64,000 nt of DNA. Origin: an uncultured bacterium. GTDB taxonomy: Bacteria; Actinomycetota; Coriobacteriia; Coriobacteriales; Eggerthellaceae. The stretch spans positions 6,258-70,257 of the forward strand of contig CAJMPP010000006.1 of NCBI GenBank assembly GCA_905215325.1, in the 5' to 3' direction. The translations under genes and the position numbers were made by a program. Shown here piece by piece: positions 8,027 through 15,722 of this stretch (positions are counted from its first letter, which is position 1; every line of letters begins with the position of its first letter). The notes under the pieces are model-generated. The model did no database searches and was not told the DNA's origin. It saw only the letters and a program-made list of their open reading frames with translations.

Positions 8027-8113
8027 CGGCTCTCCGCATTTCGCGATCAACGCAACCGAATCAGGACGGTGGACCAGGCGGCGAGCGCCGCTCGGGCCTG
8101 CGTAAGCTGAGTT

Positions 8114-8488
8114 TTTACTCCCCATTGCATGCCAAGGCATTTCCGGTGCACCTGGGGAGTAAATGACGCGGTGGCTTACACGGCGGCACGCGGCAGTACG
8201 CCGCGGCATTTCCCCTGGTTACTCCCGTTTTCATTGAGGCGGCGAGATTCTTTACTCCCCATTAACCACCTGGGAAAACGCTGTGAGAAGACCGCCGAAA
8301 AGCCTATTGAGTTCGATTTGAGTTTCACAGGCCCCGAAACGGCCCCGTTTGGCTCTCGGAGACAAAAATCGCGCGTCTACTCACTTGGGATGAATCCTTA
8401 CTCCCGTTCCTCCGAATGCCGCACCGTGCCTTGCCGTCTTGAAACACGGGGGAGTAAATTGCGAAATCGCAGGTGAAAGGGAGTAAAA
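8114..8488. repeat. Cluster of GGGAGTAAA / TTTACTCCC repeats
   Basis: In the 618-nt gap between the regulator and guaA, the motif occurs as TTTACTCCCC (8114-8123), GGGGAGTAAA (8154-8163), TTACTCCC (8219-8226), TTTACTCCCC (8251-8260), TTACTCCC (8399-8405 region), GGGGGAGTAAA (8448-8458) and GGGAGTAAA (8479-8487), with a variant TTTACTCAC at 8542. The first two form an inverted pair enclosing the small hairpin ATGCC-AA-GGCAT. Mixed orientation and irregular spacing suit arm-type integrase sites or other protein-binding sites better than a CRISPR. No gene is seen here. Confidence 0.6.
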
Positions 8489-8490
8489 CG

Positions 8491-8530
8491 ACAAAGAAAA
8501 AGCCTCCGTCCCAACGCGGGAACGGAGGCT
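8491..8530 (-). terminator. guaA: Intrinsic terminator downstream of guaA
   Basis: AGCCTCCGT (8501-8509) pairs with ACGGAGGCT (8522-8530), extended by an inner CCC/GGG pairing. Read leftward, the hairpin is followed by TTTTCTTTGT, a proper U-tract for transcripts arriving from guaA. If the element joins at the guaA stop, this terminator is supplied by the element. Confidence 0.75.
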
Positions 8531-8644
8531 CGGTTATCGTATTTACTCACCAACATCGCTGGCGGCTTTGCCATGACTCTCGTACGAAACGAAACTCAGC
8601 GGCACAGTGCGGCACTCAAAAATGCAGGTCAGAACCCTATCAGC

Positions 8645-8662
8645 CTACTCCCACTCAATCGT
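8645..8662. other. Candidate attachment site in the guaA 3' end
   Basis: The last codons of guaA (minus strand ACGATTGAGTGGGAGTAG, encoding TIEWE-stop) are nearly invariant across bacteria, and guaA 3' ends are documented insertion sites of tyrosine-recombinase islands. Here a complete integrase module and its repeat cluster face this end, and GGGAGTA of the stop region is also the core of the repeats. No second copy of the guaA tail is visible to the left, so the other junction would lie outside the window. Confidence 0.4.
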
Positions 8663-10240
8663 CGCGGGGGGCTTGGGGGTGATGTCGTAGCACACGCGGT
8701 TGGCGCCCGGCACCTCCGCCACGATGCGGCTGGAGATCTTCGCCAGCAGATCGTAGGGCAGCTTCGCCCAGTCGGCGGTCATGGCGTCGGAGCTTTCCAC
8801 GGCGCGCAGGATGATGGGGTGCTGGTAGGTGCGCTCATCGCCCATGACGCCCACCGACTTGATGTCGGGCAGCACGGCGAAGTACTGCCAGCAGCTGTGC
8901 TCGCTGTTGCGTTCGCCGGTTTCCTCGAACAGGCGCTGGTTGTACGCGTCAAGTTCCTCGCGCACGATGGCGTCGGCGTTCTTCAGAATCTCAAGCTTCT
9001 CGGGGGAAACCGCGCCGATGATGCGGATGGCCAGGCCAGGGCCGGGGAAGGGCTGGCGATGCACGATATGGTCGGGCAGGCCCAGCGCCGTGCCGAGCGC
9101 GCGCACCTCGTCCTTGAAGAAGTGGTCAAGCGGCTCGATCAGATCGAAATGCACGCCCTCGGGGAACGGGATGAGGTTGTGGTGGCTCTTGATGGTTGCC
9201 GCCTTGCCGCCCGTCTTGCGCGCGCCGGACTCGATGATGTCGGGGTAGATGGTGCCCTGGGCCAGGTACTTCACGCCGTCGAGCTGCTGGGCCACGGCGA
9301 AGAACTCCTCCCAGAACTGCGTGCCGATGATGCGGCGCTTCTGCTCGGGATCGGTGACGCCGTCGAGCAGCTTGGCGTAGCGCTCCTCGGCGTGAACGTG
9401 GATGAAGTCGACGTCGAACTGCTTGGTGAACACTTCCTCGACCTGCTCGGGCTCGCCCTTGCGCAGCAGGCCGTGGTTGACGAACACGCAGGTCATCTGC
9501 TTGCCGACGGCGCGAGCGCCCAGCGCGGCCACCACGGAGGAGTCGACGCCGCCCGAAAGGGCCAGGATGACGCGGTCGGAGCCGACCTTCTCGCGGAAGT
9601 CGGCGGTCAGGGTGTCCACCAGGTTGTCCATGGTCCAGTTCGGCTCAAGCCCGCAGATGTCGAACAGGAAGTTCTTGAGCATCTGGTTGCCGAACTGGGT
9701 GTGCTTGACCTCGGGGTGGAACTGCGTGGTGTAGATCTTGCGCTCGGGGCACTCCATGGCGGCCACGGGGCACACGTCGGTGGAGGCGACTACGGAAAAG
9801 CCGGCGGGAACGTCCTTCACGGCATCGAAATGGCTCATCCACACGGTTTGATCGGCCGGCGTGCCCTTGAACAGCGCGCCGCCGGAGACGTGCAGCTCGG
9901 CGGGGCCGTATTCGCCCACCTCGGGGTGGTACACGCTGCCGCCCAAGGTGACGGAGGTCACCTGATGGCCGTAGCAAAAGCCCAGGATCGGCACGCCCAG
10001 CTCGTAGATGGCAGGGTCGACGCGCGGCGCGTCCTCGGCGTTGACGGAGGCCGGGCCGCCGGACAGGATGATGGCTGCAGGTGCCATCTCGCGCACCTCG
10101 TCGGCGGTGATGTCGCACGGTACGATTTCGGAGTACACGTGCAAATCGCGCACGCGGCGGGCGATCAGCTGCCCGTACTGCGCGCCGAAGTCGAACACGA
10201 CGACTTTCTGGCTGATGGAACTGGACGATGCGGTGCTCAC
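8645..10240 (-). CDS. guaA: GMP synthase (glutamine-hydrolysing)
   Basis: The 531-residue enzyme aminates XMP to GMP using ATP and glutamine. The class I glutamine amidotransferase domain comes first, with FDFGAQYGQLIARRVR, the nucleophile Cys89 in GFCYGHQ (GHQ replaces the common GMQ) and FHPE carrying the catalytic His and Glu. The ATP-pyrophosphatase domain follows, with the P-loop LSGGVDSS, and the C-terminal dimerisation domain ends with TIEWE. The GTG start has AAGGAG about 7 nt upstream; the frame extends 45 codons further without homology. It is the first chromosomal gene beside the putative element. Confidence 0.97.
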   Translation of the reverse strand: MSTASSSSISQKVVVFDFGAQYGQLIARRVRDLHVYSEIVPCDITADEVREMAPAAIILSGGPASVNAEDAPRVDPAIYELGVPILGFCYGHQVTSVTLGGSVYHPEVGEYGPAELHVSGGALFKGTPADQTVWMSHFDAVKDVPAGFSVVASTDVCPVAAMECPERKIYTTQFHPEVKHTQFGNQMLKNFLFDICGLEPNWTMDNLVDTLTADFREKVGSDRVILALSGGVDSSVVAALGARAVGKQMTCVFVNHGLLRKGEPEQVEEVFTKQFDVDFIHVHAEERYAKLLDGVTDPEQKRRIIGTQFWEEFFAVAQQLDGVKYLAQGTIYPDIIESGARKTGGKAATIKSHHNLIPFPEGVHFDLIEPLDHFFKDEVRALGTALGLPDHIVHRQPFPGPGLAIRIIGAVSPEKLEILKNADAIVREELDAYNQRLFEETGERNSEHSCWQYFAVLPDIKSVGVMGDERTYQHPIILRAVESSDAMTADWAKLPYDLLAKISSRIVAEVPGANRVCYDITPKPPATIEWE

Positions 10241-10365
10241 TAGAGGCTCCTTCTTCGGTTGTATCACGCTGCGCCCGCCGCGCTTGCGGCTGCACTTTTG
10301 CCTGGGTTTTCGTATCGGCGATTGTACATTAAGCTGCGTGAATCCATACTTCTCAGCTGTGTATC

Positions 10366-10557
10366 TCCAACACAACGCTACGCAAGGTTCATGCGCAGGC
10401 CATGGTTTCGGCGTTCGTCATGTCCGTGGTGCTCATCAAGTTCCTGATGGGGTACATTAAGAAGAACGACTTCACGGCGTTCGGTTGGTACCGCATCGTG
10501 GTGGGCGCGCTGGTGCTCGGCGTCTTCGCGCTGCAAACCGCGGGCATTCTGACGTAA
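10366..10557 (+). pseudogene. uppP: Remnant of undecaprenyl-diphosphatase (C-terminal fragment)
   Basis: Frame 1 encodes about 60 residues ending at TAA, including [20 protein letters not shown], then [20 protein letters not shown]. This is the C-terminal signature of UppP/BacA, the integral membrane phosphatase that recycles undecaprenyl pyrophosphate for peptidoglycan synthesis. The catalytic N-terminal part is missing, and in-frame stops appear at about 10330 and 10336. An ATG at 10402 has no convincing ribosome-binding site. A functional copy is presumably elsewhere; this looks like the tail left by a deletion or failed duplication between guaA and the AEC permease. Confidence 0.75.
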
Positions 10558-10628
10558 AGGCATGCGCTCGGCGCTTCTCCGCCCGCTCCGTGAGCTCAAG
10601 CAATGCACGGGGAAAGGGAAGGGAAGCG

Positions 10629-11567
10629 GTGCTTAGCCAGTTCAGCAGCATCTTCACGCAGATGGTGGCCCTGTTCGCCGCTATAGGCGTCGGCTATATC
10701 TGCAAGAAAACGGGCGTTATGGACGCCGATTTCGACAAGAAGCTCTCGGGGCTTGTCCTGAGCGCCACGTTGCCGGCGCTGATCTTGGCATCGGTGCTTA
10801 ACGTGGGCACCTTGCCCGATCCCGTGCTTATGGCCCAGATTATCGGGCTTTCCGTGCTCAGCTATGCGATATTCATCCCTATCGCGTACCTTGTCACCTA
10901 TGCGCTGCGCATCCCCGACGGCCGGCGCGGCGTGTACCGCTTCATGCTCATCTTCGGCAACACGGGCTTCATCGGCTACCCTGTGCTGTCGGCGATCTTC
11001 GGGCCGCAGACGGTCGTATACGCGGTTGTGTACAACATCGTGTTCAACCTGCTGTCGTTCACCTTCGGCGCCTGGCTCATCGCATCGGACAACGAATACG
11101 GCGTCAAGGTGCGCATGAGCTGGCGCGATTTCGTCACGCCCTGCAACATCGCCACGCTCGCCACCATGGCGCTGGCGTTTTGCGGCGTGCATGCCGTGCC
11201 CGTTGCGGGGCCGGCGCTTTCCACCATCGGCAGCTTCACCACGCCCGCCACGCTGCTCATCGTCGGCTCGTCGCTGGCGAACCTTCCCGCTGCCAAACTT
11301 TTGGGAACCCCTCGCTTGTGGATCGCGTGCCTGATGCGCATGGTGGCCATCCCGCTGCTCATCTTCGCCGTCATGCGGTCCCTTGCCGGCGGCGCGTTGC
11401 TGGGAGTGGTCGTGGTGTTGGCGGCCATGCCTGTGGCCACCAACGGCACCATGTTCTGCTACCAGTACGGCGGCGACGCCAAGACCATGGCGCAGGGCAC
11501 CTTCGTCACCACCATCTTGGCGCTGGTCACCATCCCGTTGCTGGCAACGTTCTCGGTTGTTTTGTAG
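10629..11567 (+). CDS. AEC-family (auxin efflux carrier-type) permease
   Basis: The 312-residue product is almost entirely hydrophobic with about ten predicted membrane segments. It shows the AEC pattern, including ALFAAIGVGYICKKTGVMD at the N-terminus, FGNTGFIGYPVL in the middle and AAMPVATNGTMFCYQYGGD before the last helices. Family members export or exchange organic acids, amino acids or related anions; the substrate cannot be told from sequence. The GTG start is preceded by AAGGGAAG. The gene starts 72 nt after the uppP remnant and has no obvious operon partner. Confidence 0.85.
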   Translation: MLSQFSSIFTQMVALFAAIGVGYICKKTGVMDADFDKKLSGLVLSATLPALILASVLNVGTLPDPVLMAQIIGLSVLSYAIFIPIAYLVTYALRIPDGRRGVYRFMLIFGNTGFIGYPVLSAIFGPQTVVYAVVYNIVFNLLSFTFGAWLIASDNEYGVKVRMSWRDFVTPCNIATLATMALAFCGVHAVPVAGPALSTIGSFTTPATLLIVGSSLANLPAAKLLGTPRLWIACLMRMVAIPLLIFAVMRSLAGGALLGVVVVLAAMPVATNGTMFCYQYGGDAKTMAQGTFVTTILALVTIPLLATFSVVL

Positions 11568-11644
11568 CCGGGGCGGGGCGCTTGCTCCATTTGCCCCATT
11601 TACCTACTCTATTCCTCAGATTTTCCCGAATCGGCATGTGGTTT

Positions 11645-11653
11645 TGCTATGAT
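11645..11653 (+). promoter_or_regulatory. Extended -10 promoter for the chorismate mutase-DAHP synthase pair
   Basis: TG-C-TATGAT lies about 105 nt upstream of the chorismate mutase start codon. No good -35 is visible. The same extended -10 form occurs upstream of the ABC-F, rpmE and murJ genes. Confidence 0.5.
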
Positions 11654-11756
11654 GATGCCCACGCGAGGGCCGCTTTCGTCCTGCACAGCGCGCGTCTGGT
11701 ACTCGACGCGCCGCGCGGCCATGCTCGTTACCGCTCAAGAACAGGAAGGAACGCCG

Positions 11757-12038
11757 ATGTCTGATCAGAACAGCTCGTTCGAGCAGATCCAGGAACATCG
11801 TGCAAAGATCGACGAGCTTGACCGCCAGATCGTCGCGCTGCTCAACAAGCGCGCCGGTCATTCGCTGGTCATCCGCGGCCTGAAGCCCGGTGCGCACCTG
11901 GGTCTGTACGACCCCAAACGCGAAGAGGAGATCTTCGAAAAGGTGGACAGCTATAACGAGGGCCCGCTCTACAACGATAACCTCCGCGAGATCTACGGTA
12001 CTATCCTGAAAGTCATGAAGGAGACTCCGTCAGCATGA
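11757..12038 (+). CDS. Chorismate mutase (AroQ class)
   Basis: The 93-residue all-helical protein contains the AroQ pattern HRAKIDELDRQIVALLNKRAG, then Lys/Arg and YDPKREEEIFEKV. These residues form the active site converting chorismate to prephenate for Phe and Tyr synthesis. AGGAAGG lies 6 nt upstream of the ATG. Its stop codon overlaps the next start (ATGA), which links it to the DAHP synthase gene. The pairing suggests the two may work as a complex with mutual feedback control, as known for other monofunctional pairs. Confidence 0.88.
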   Translation: MSDQNSSFEQIQEHRAKIDELDRQIVALLNKRAGHSLVIRGLKPGAHLGLYDPKREEEIFEKVDSYNEGPLYNDNLREIYGTILKVMKETPSA

Positions 12039-12838
12039 GCGAGCAGAGAATCGAAGCGAAACTGCCGGATTACGGCACCCGTACCGATGAGATAACCATC
12101 TACGCCGGCCCTTGCTCGGTCGAAAGCGAGGAGCAGTTCTTCGAGGTGGCCGAGTGCATCAGCGACCTGGGCCTTACCTGGATTCGCGGCGGCGCGTACA
12201 AGCCGCGCACCAACCCGCACAGCTTCCAGGGCCTTGGCGAGGAAGCCCTTAAGATCATGAAGGCCGGCGGCGAGAAGTACGGCCTGAAAACGCTTACGGA
12301 GGTCATGGATTCCGAGCATTGCGAGCTGGTGCATTCCTACGTGGACGGCCTGCAGGTGGGCGCCCGCAACTTCCAGAACTTCAGCCTGCTGAAAAACATC
12401 GGCAAGGTCACGAAGGATTCCCGCAAGCTGGTGCTGTTCAAGCGCGGTTTCGCAGGCACCATCGCCGAGTGGCTGGCGGCTACGGACTACATCACCATGG
12501 AGGGCAACGACAACGTCGTGCTGTGCGAGCGCGGCTTGCGCACGTTCGAGACGGCCACGCGCTTCACGCTCGACATCTCGGCCGTGCCCGTCATCCATAA
12601 GCAAAGCCTGCTGCCTATCTGCGTGGACGTTTCCCATCCGGCCGGCGTTCGCGACCTGGTGCCCAGCCTGGCGCGCGCCGCGGTCGCCGTGGGCGCCGAC
12701 TCCATCATGATTGAGGTGCATCCCAACCCGCCGGCGGCGCTTTCCGACGGCCCGCAGCAGCTGACCCCGGCGCAGTTCCGCGTCCTGGTCGAGGAGCTGC
12801 GCGAGATCGCCGCGGTGTTCGGGAAGAAGATCGTCTAG
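12035..12838 (+). CDS. aroF: 3-deoxy-7-phosphoheptulonate (DAHP) synthase
   Basis: The 267-residue enzyme joins phosphoenolpyruvate and erythrose 4-phosphate in the first step of the shikimate pathway. The single-domain form, with IYAGPCSVES, RGGAYKPRTNPHSFQG, LQVGARNFQN and IEVHPNPPAALSDGPQQL, is the Ibeta type related to KDO8P synthase. There is no N-terminal ACT-type regulatory domain, so regulation may come through the overlapping chorismate mutase. The ATGA overlap implies translational coupling. Confidence 0.95.
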   Translation: MSEQRIEAKLPDYGTRTDEITIYAGPCSVESEEQFFEVAECISDLGLTWIRGGAYKPRTNPHSFQGLGEEALKIMKAGGEKYGLKTLTEVMDSEHCELVHSYVDGLQVGARNFQNFSLLKNIGKVTKDSRKLVLFKRGFAGTIAEWLAATDYITMEGNDNVVLCERGLRTFETATRFTLDISAVPVIHKQSLLPICVDVSHPAGVRDLVPSLARAAVAVGADSIMIEVHPNPPAALSDGPQQLTPAQFRVLVEELREIAAVFGKKIV

Positions 12839-12871
12839 CAGTCGCGAAGCGTTTTGCATAACGTAACGAAG

Positions 12872-12899
12872 GCGGATCGGGAAACCGGTCCGCTTTTTT
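12872..12899 (+). terminator. aroF: Intrinsic terminator after aroF
   Basis: GCGGATCGG pairs with CCGGTCCGC (one G-U pair) around a GAAA loop and is followed by six T residues. It is a strong rho-independent terminator 34 nt after the stop codon. Confidence 0.9.
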
Positions 12900-13045
12900 C
12901 GCGTGCGGTATCGAACATCCTCTGGCCATGCTGTGCATGCTCGGCATGAATAGGGCGCGCGCCGCTCGGAAGCGGTACAATCATCAGTCGCGCCTTGCGC
13001 GCTTTGAACCTGCAACCGCACGTGAACATCATGTTAGGAAGCCCT

Positions 13046-15442
13046 ATGCCCGTCGACATCACCACGCTCAACGGCCCCCAGCGTCAGGCCGTCGAATGCA
13101 CCGAAGGCCCGCTTTTGGTTTTGGCTGGTGCTGGATCAGGCAAAACGCGCGTGCTCACGTACCGCATCGCGCACATCCTGGAAGATTTGAACGTGGCGCC
13201 GTGGGAGATCTTGGCCATCACGTTCACCAACAAGGCGGCCGCCGAGATGCGCGAGCGCTTGCAGGGCCTGGTCGGCCCGCGCAGCCGCGGCATGTGGGTG
13301 TCCACCTTCCACAGCATGTGCGTGCGCATGCTGCGCGCCGACGCCGAGCGCCTGGGATTCTCGAAGAGCTTCACCATCTACGACACCGATGATCAGAAGC
13401 GCCTGTACAAGGAGATCATGGCCGAGCTGGACATCGACCCGAAGCGTTTTCCCATAAACGCCCTGATGAACCGCATTTCCACGGCGAAAAACGAGCTGAA
13501 GGTGCCCGGTAACTTCGCCAAGGAGGCCAACGACCCGGTGGGCAAGGTGGCCGCGCGCGTGTACGAGAAGCTGCAGGAACGCTTGAAGCAGGCCAACGCC
13601 TTCGACTTCGACGACCTGCTGCTTTACGCGTATCTGCTGCTGAAGAACCATCCCGACGTGCTCGAGGCCTATCAGCTGCGCTTCCGCTACATCATGGTCG
13701 ACGAGTACCAGGACACCAACCACGCGCAGTACGAGATCACGCGCCTTTTGGCCGAGCAGCACGGCAACATCATGGTGGTGGGCGACGACGACCAGTCCAT
13801 TTACAGCTGGCGCGGCGCCGACATCCGCAACATCCTGGAGTTCGAGAAGGATTACCCCCAGTGCACCACGGTGAAGCTGGAGCAGAACTACCGCAGCGTG
13901 GGCAACGTGCTGGCGGCGGCCAACGCCGTCATCGCGAACAACCAGCATCGCAAGGTGAAGAAGCTGTTCACCGACCAGGAGGACGGCGAGAAGATCCACG
14001 TGTACATGGCTTCCGACGAGCGTGACGAGGGCCGCTGGATCGCCGGCGAGATCGAGAAGCAGCGCCAGAAGGGGCTGTCCTACAACCAGGTGGCGGTGTT
14101 CTACCGCACCAACGCCCAGTCGCGCATGCTTGAAGATATGCTGCTGCGCGCCGGCGTGCCGTACCGCATCGTCGGCGGCACGCGATTCTTCGACCGCGCC
14201 GAGATCCGCGACGTCATGGCCTACCTCACGCTGGTGGTCAACCCTGCCGACGACATCGCGGCCAAGCGCGTCATCAACACGCCGCGCCGCGGCATCGGCA
14301 AGTCCACGGTGGAGCGTATCGAGCAGTTCGCGCGCGAGATGGACATGACGTTCATGGAGGGTGCCGAGATCGCCATCGCCGATCCCGAGCTGCGCGCCGC
14401 CACGCGTCGCAGCGTGGGGGAGTTCGTGCAGATCATCAAGGACGCGCAGTCCTACTCGGGCGACCTGCGCAAGTGCATTGAAGCCGTCATCGACAAGTCG
14501 GGCCTGATCAGCGCCTTGCAAGCCGAGAACACCGACGAGGCGCGCGGGCGCGTGGAGAACATTCAGGAGTTCCTGTCCGTAGTCGACGAGTTCGTGGACA
14601 CCCACGACGAGGAAGACGCGGACTACGCCGCTCCCACGGTAGGCGAGCAGGGCGGGGAAGGTGAAGGCGCCGCCGAGCCCGTGCGCGTGCTACGCGGCGA
14701 TTCGCTGGCCGACTTTTTGGAGTGGGTGCGCCTGCGCACCGACCTCGACACCATGGACGAGGATGGTCAGGCGGTCACCATGATGACGGTGCACGCCTCG
14801 AAGGGCCTGGAATTCGACTGCGTGTTCGTGGCGGGCATGGAAGAGACGCTGTTCCCGCACATGAACAGCGTCGGCGACGCCGCCGGCATCGAGGAGGAGC
14901 GCCGCCTGGCCTATGTCGCCATCACGCGCGCCCGCAAGGTGCTGTTCCTCACCTGCGCCTACACGCGCCAGATCTTCGGTCAGACGCAGGCCAACCCCGT
15001 TTCGCGCTTCATCCATGAGATCCCCGGCGAACTTCGCCAGACCATGGGCGTGGGCAGCCAGGGCTTCTCCGGCACCGGCTGGGAGAAGCGCGGCAGCCGC
15101 AAGGGCATCTCCGGCAGCGGCGTGGAGGCCGGCGGCGGCCGCGTGTTCGGCCGCTCGAGCGCCAGCGCCCCCGGCGGCAGGTCCGAGCGAGAGCGCCGCG
15201 AGGCGCGCACGAACCGTATCGGCGCAGGTCGTTCGGTATCGGGCGCCTATGTGCGTCCCGGTGCGGAGAAGAAGGCGGCCGCCAAGATGACCTTCGCCGC
15301 CGGCGATACCGTTGATCACAAGACGTTCGGCCGCGGCAAGGTGACGAAGGTGGATGGCGATACGCTCTACGTTCGTTTCTCAAAGTCCGGGCAAACGAAG
15401 AAGCTGCTGAAAGATTACGCGCCAATCGTCAAGATCGGCTAG
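13046..15442 (+). CDS. pcrA: ATP-dependent DNA helicase PcrA/UvrD
   Basis: The 798-residue SF1A 3'-5' helicase acts in nucleotide excision repair and in clearing replication blocks. Motifs in order are NGPQRQAV (Q motif), LAGAGSGKT (Walker A), AITFTNKAA (Ia), VDEYQDTN (Walker B), VVGDDDQSIYSWRGAD (III), QNYRS (IV), VMTVHASKGLEFD (V) and VAITRARK (VI). The C-terminal SH3-like Tudor domain, GDTVDHKTFGRGKVTKV, binds RNA polymerase in PcrA orthologues. A Gly/Ser/Arg-rich linker precedes it. The ATG with TTAGGAAG 5 nt upstream is chosen; two upstream in-frame ATGs lack such sites. Confidence 0.96.
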   Translation: MPVDITTLNGPQRQAVECTEGPLLVLAGAGSGKTRVLTYRIAHILEDLNVAPWEILAITFTNKAAAEMRERLQGLVGPRSRGMWVSTFHSMCVRMLRADAERLGFSKSFTIYDTDDQKRLYKEIMAELDIDPKRFPINALMNRISTAKNELKVPGNFAKEANDPVGKVAARVYEKLQERLKQANAFDFDDLLLYAYLLLKNHPDVLEAYQLRFRYIMVDEYQDTNHAQYEITRLLAEQHGNIMVVGDDDQSIYSWRGADIRNILEFEKDYPQCTTVKLEQNYRSVGNVLAAANAVIANNQHRKVKKLFTDQEDGEKIHVYMASDERDEGRWIAGEIEKQRQKGLSYNQVAVFYRTNAQSRMLEDMLLRAGVPYRIVGGTRFFDRAEIRDVMAYLTLVVNPADDIAAKRVINTPRRGIGKSTVERIEQFAREMDMTFMEGAEIAIADPELRAATRRSVGEFVQIIKDAQSYSGDLRKCIEAVIDKSGLISALQAENTDEARGRVENIQEFLSVVDEFVDTHDEEDADYAAPTVGEQGGEGEGAAEPVRVLRGDSLADFLEWVRLRTDLDTMDEDGQAVTMMTVHASKGLEFDCVFVAGMEETLFPHMNSVGDAAGIEEERRLAYVAITRARKVLFLTCAYTRQIFGQTQANPVSRFIHEIPGELRQTMGVGSQGFSGTGWEKRGSRKGISGSGVEAGGGRVFGRSSASAPGGRSERERREARTNRIGAGRSVSGAYVRPGAEKKAAAKMTFAAGDTVDHKTFGRGKVTKVDGDTLYVRFSKSGQTKKLLKDYAPIVKIG

Positions 15443-15487
15443 GGCAAAAGCGACGGTGCGATGCCGTCATGCTGTGGTCTGCATACG

Positions 15488-15526
15488 GAAGCGCCCCGCA
15501 AACCTCGATGGTTTGCGGGGCGCTTC
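15488..15526 (+). terminator. pcrA: Terminator-like hairpin after pcrA
   Basis: A perfect 17-bp stem with a TCGAT loop lies 46 nt after the pcrA stop. Only GTTTG follows, so the U-tract is weak, but stem strength makes termination likely. Confidence 0.7.
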
Positions 15527-15545
15527 GTTTGTTGGGCATTGAGTG

Positions 15546-15635
15546 GGGGGACGGTTGAACGGGGGACGGAGGTGTGTTCATGGTCGGGTCCGGCGGCCGG
15601 CGCTGCTGCCGCCGGCGAACAGGGGACGGAGGTGC
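15546..15635. repeat. GGGGACGG repeats around a GC hairpin
   Basis: GGGGACGG occurs at about 15547, 15562 and 15623; the latter two extend to GGGGACGGAGGTG. Between them CCGGCGGC (15590-15597) pairs with GCCGCCGG (15608-15615). The layout resembles small REP-type intergenic repeats. No gene is seen between pcrA and sdaA. Confidence 0.4.
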
Positions 15636-15722
15636 GTACAAGTTGCGAGCCCTGATGGTTCGCAACGGCGCCTTGTTCGCGCCGGCTTCGCGTATGAGCG
15701 CGGAAGGCCTGCGCGACGCCCC

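Noticed and set aside
8114..8488. Possible CRISPR array
   Set aside because: Repeats are only 8-13 nt, occur in both orientations and are unevenly spaced.
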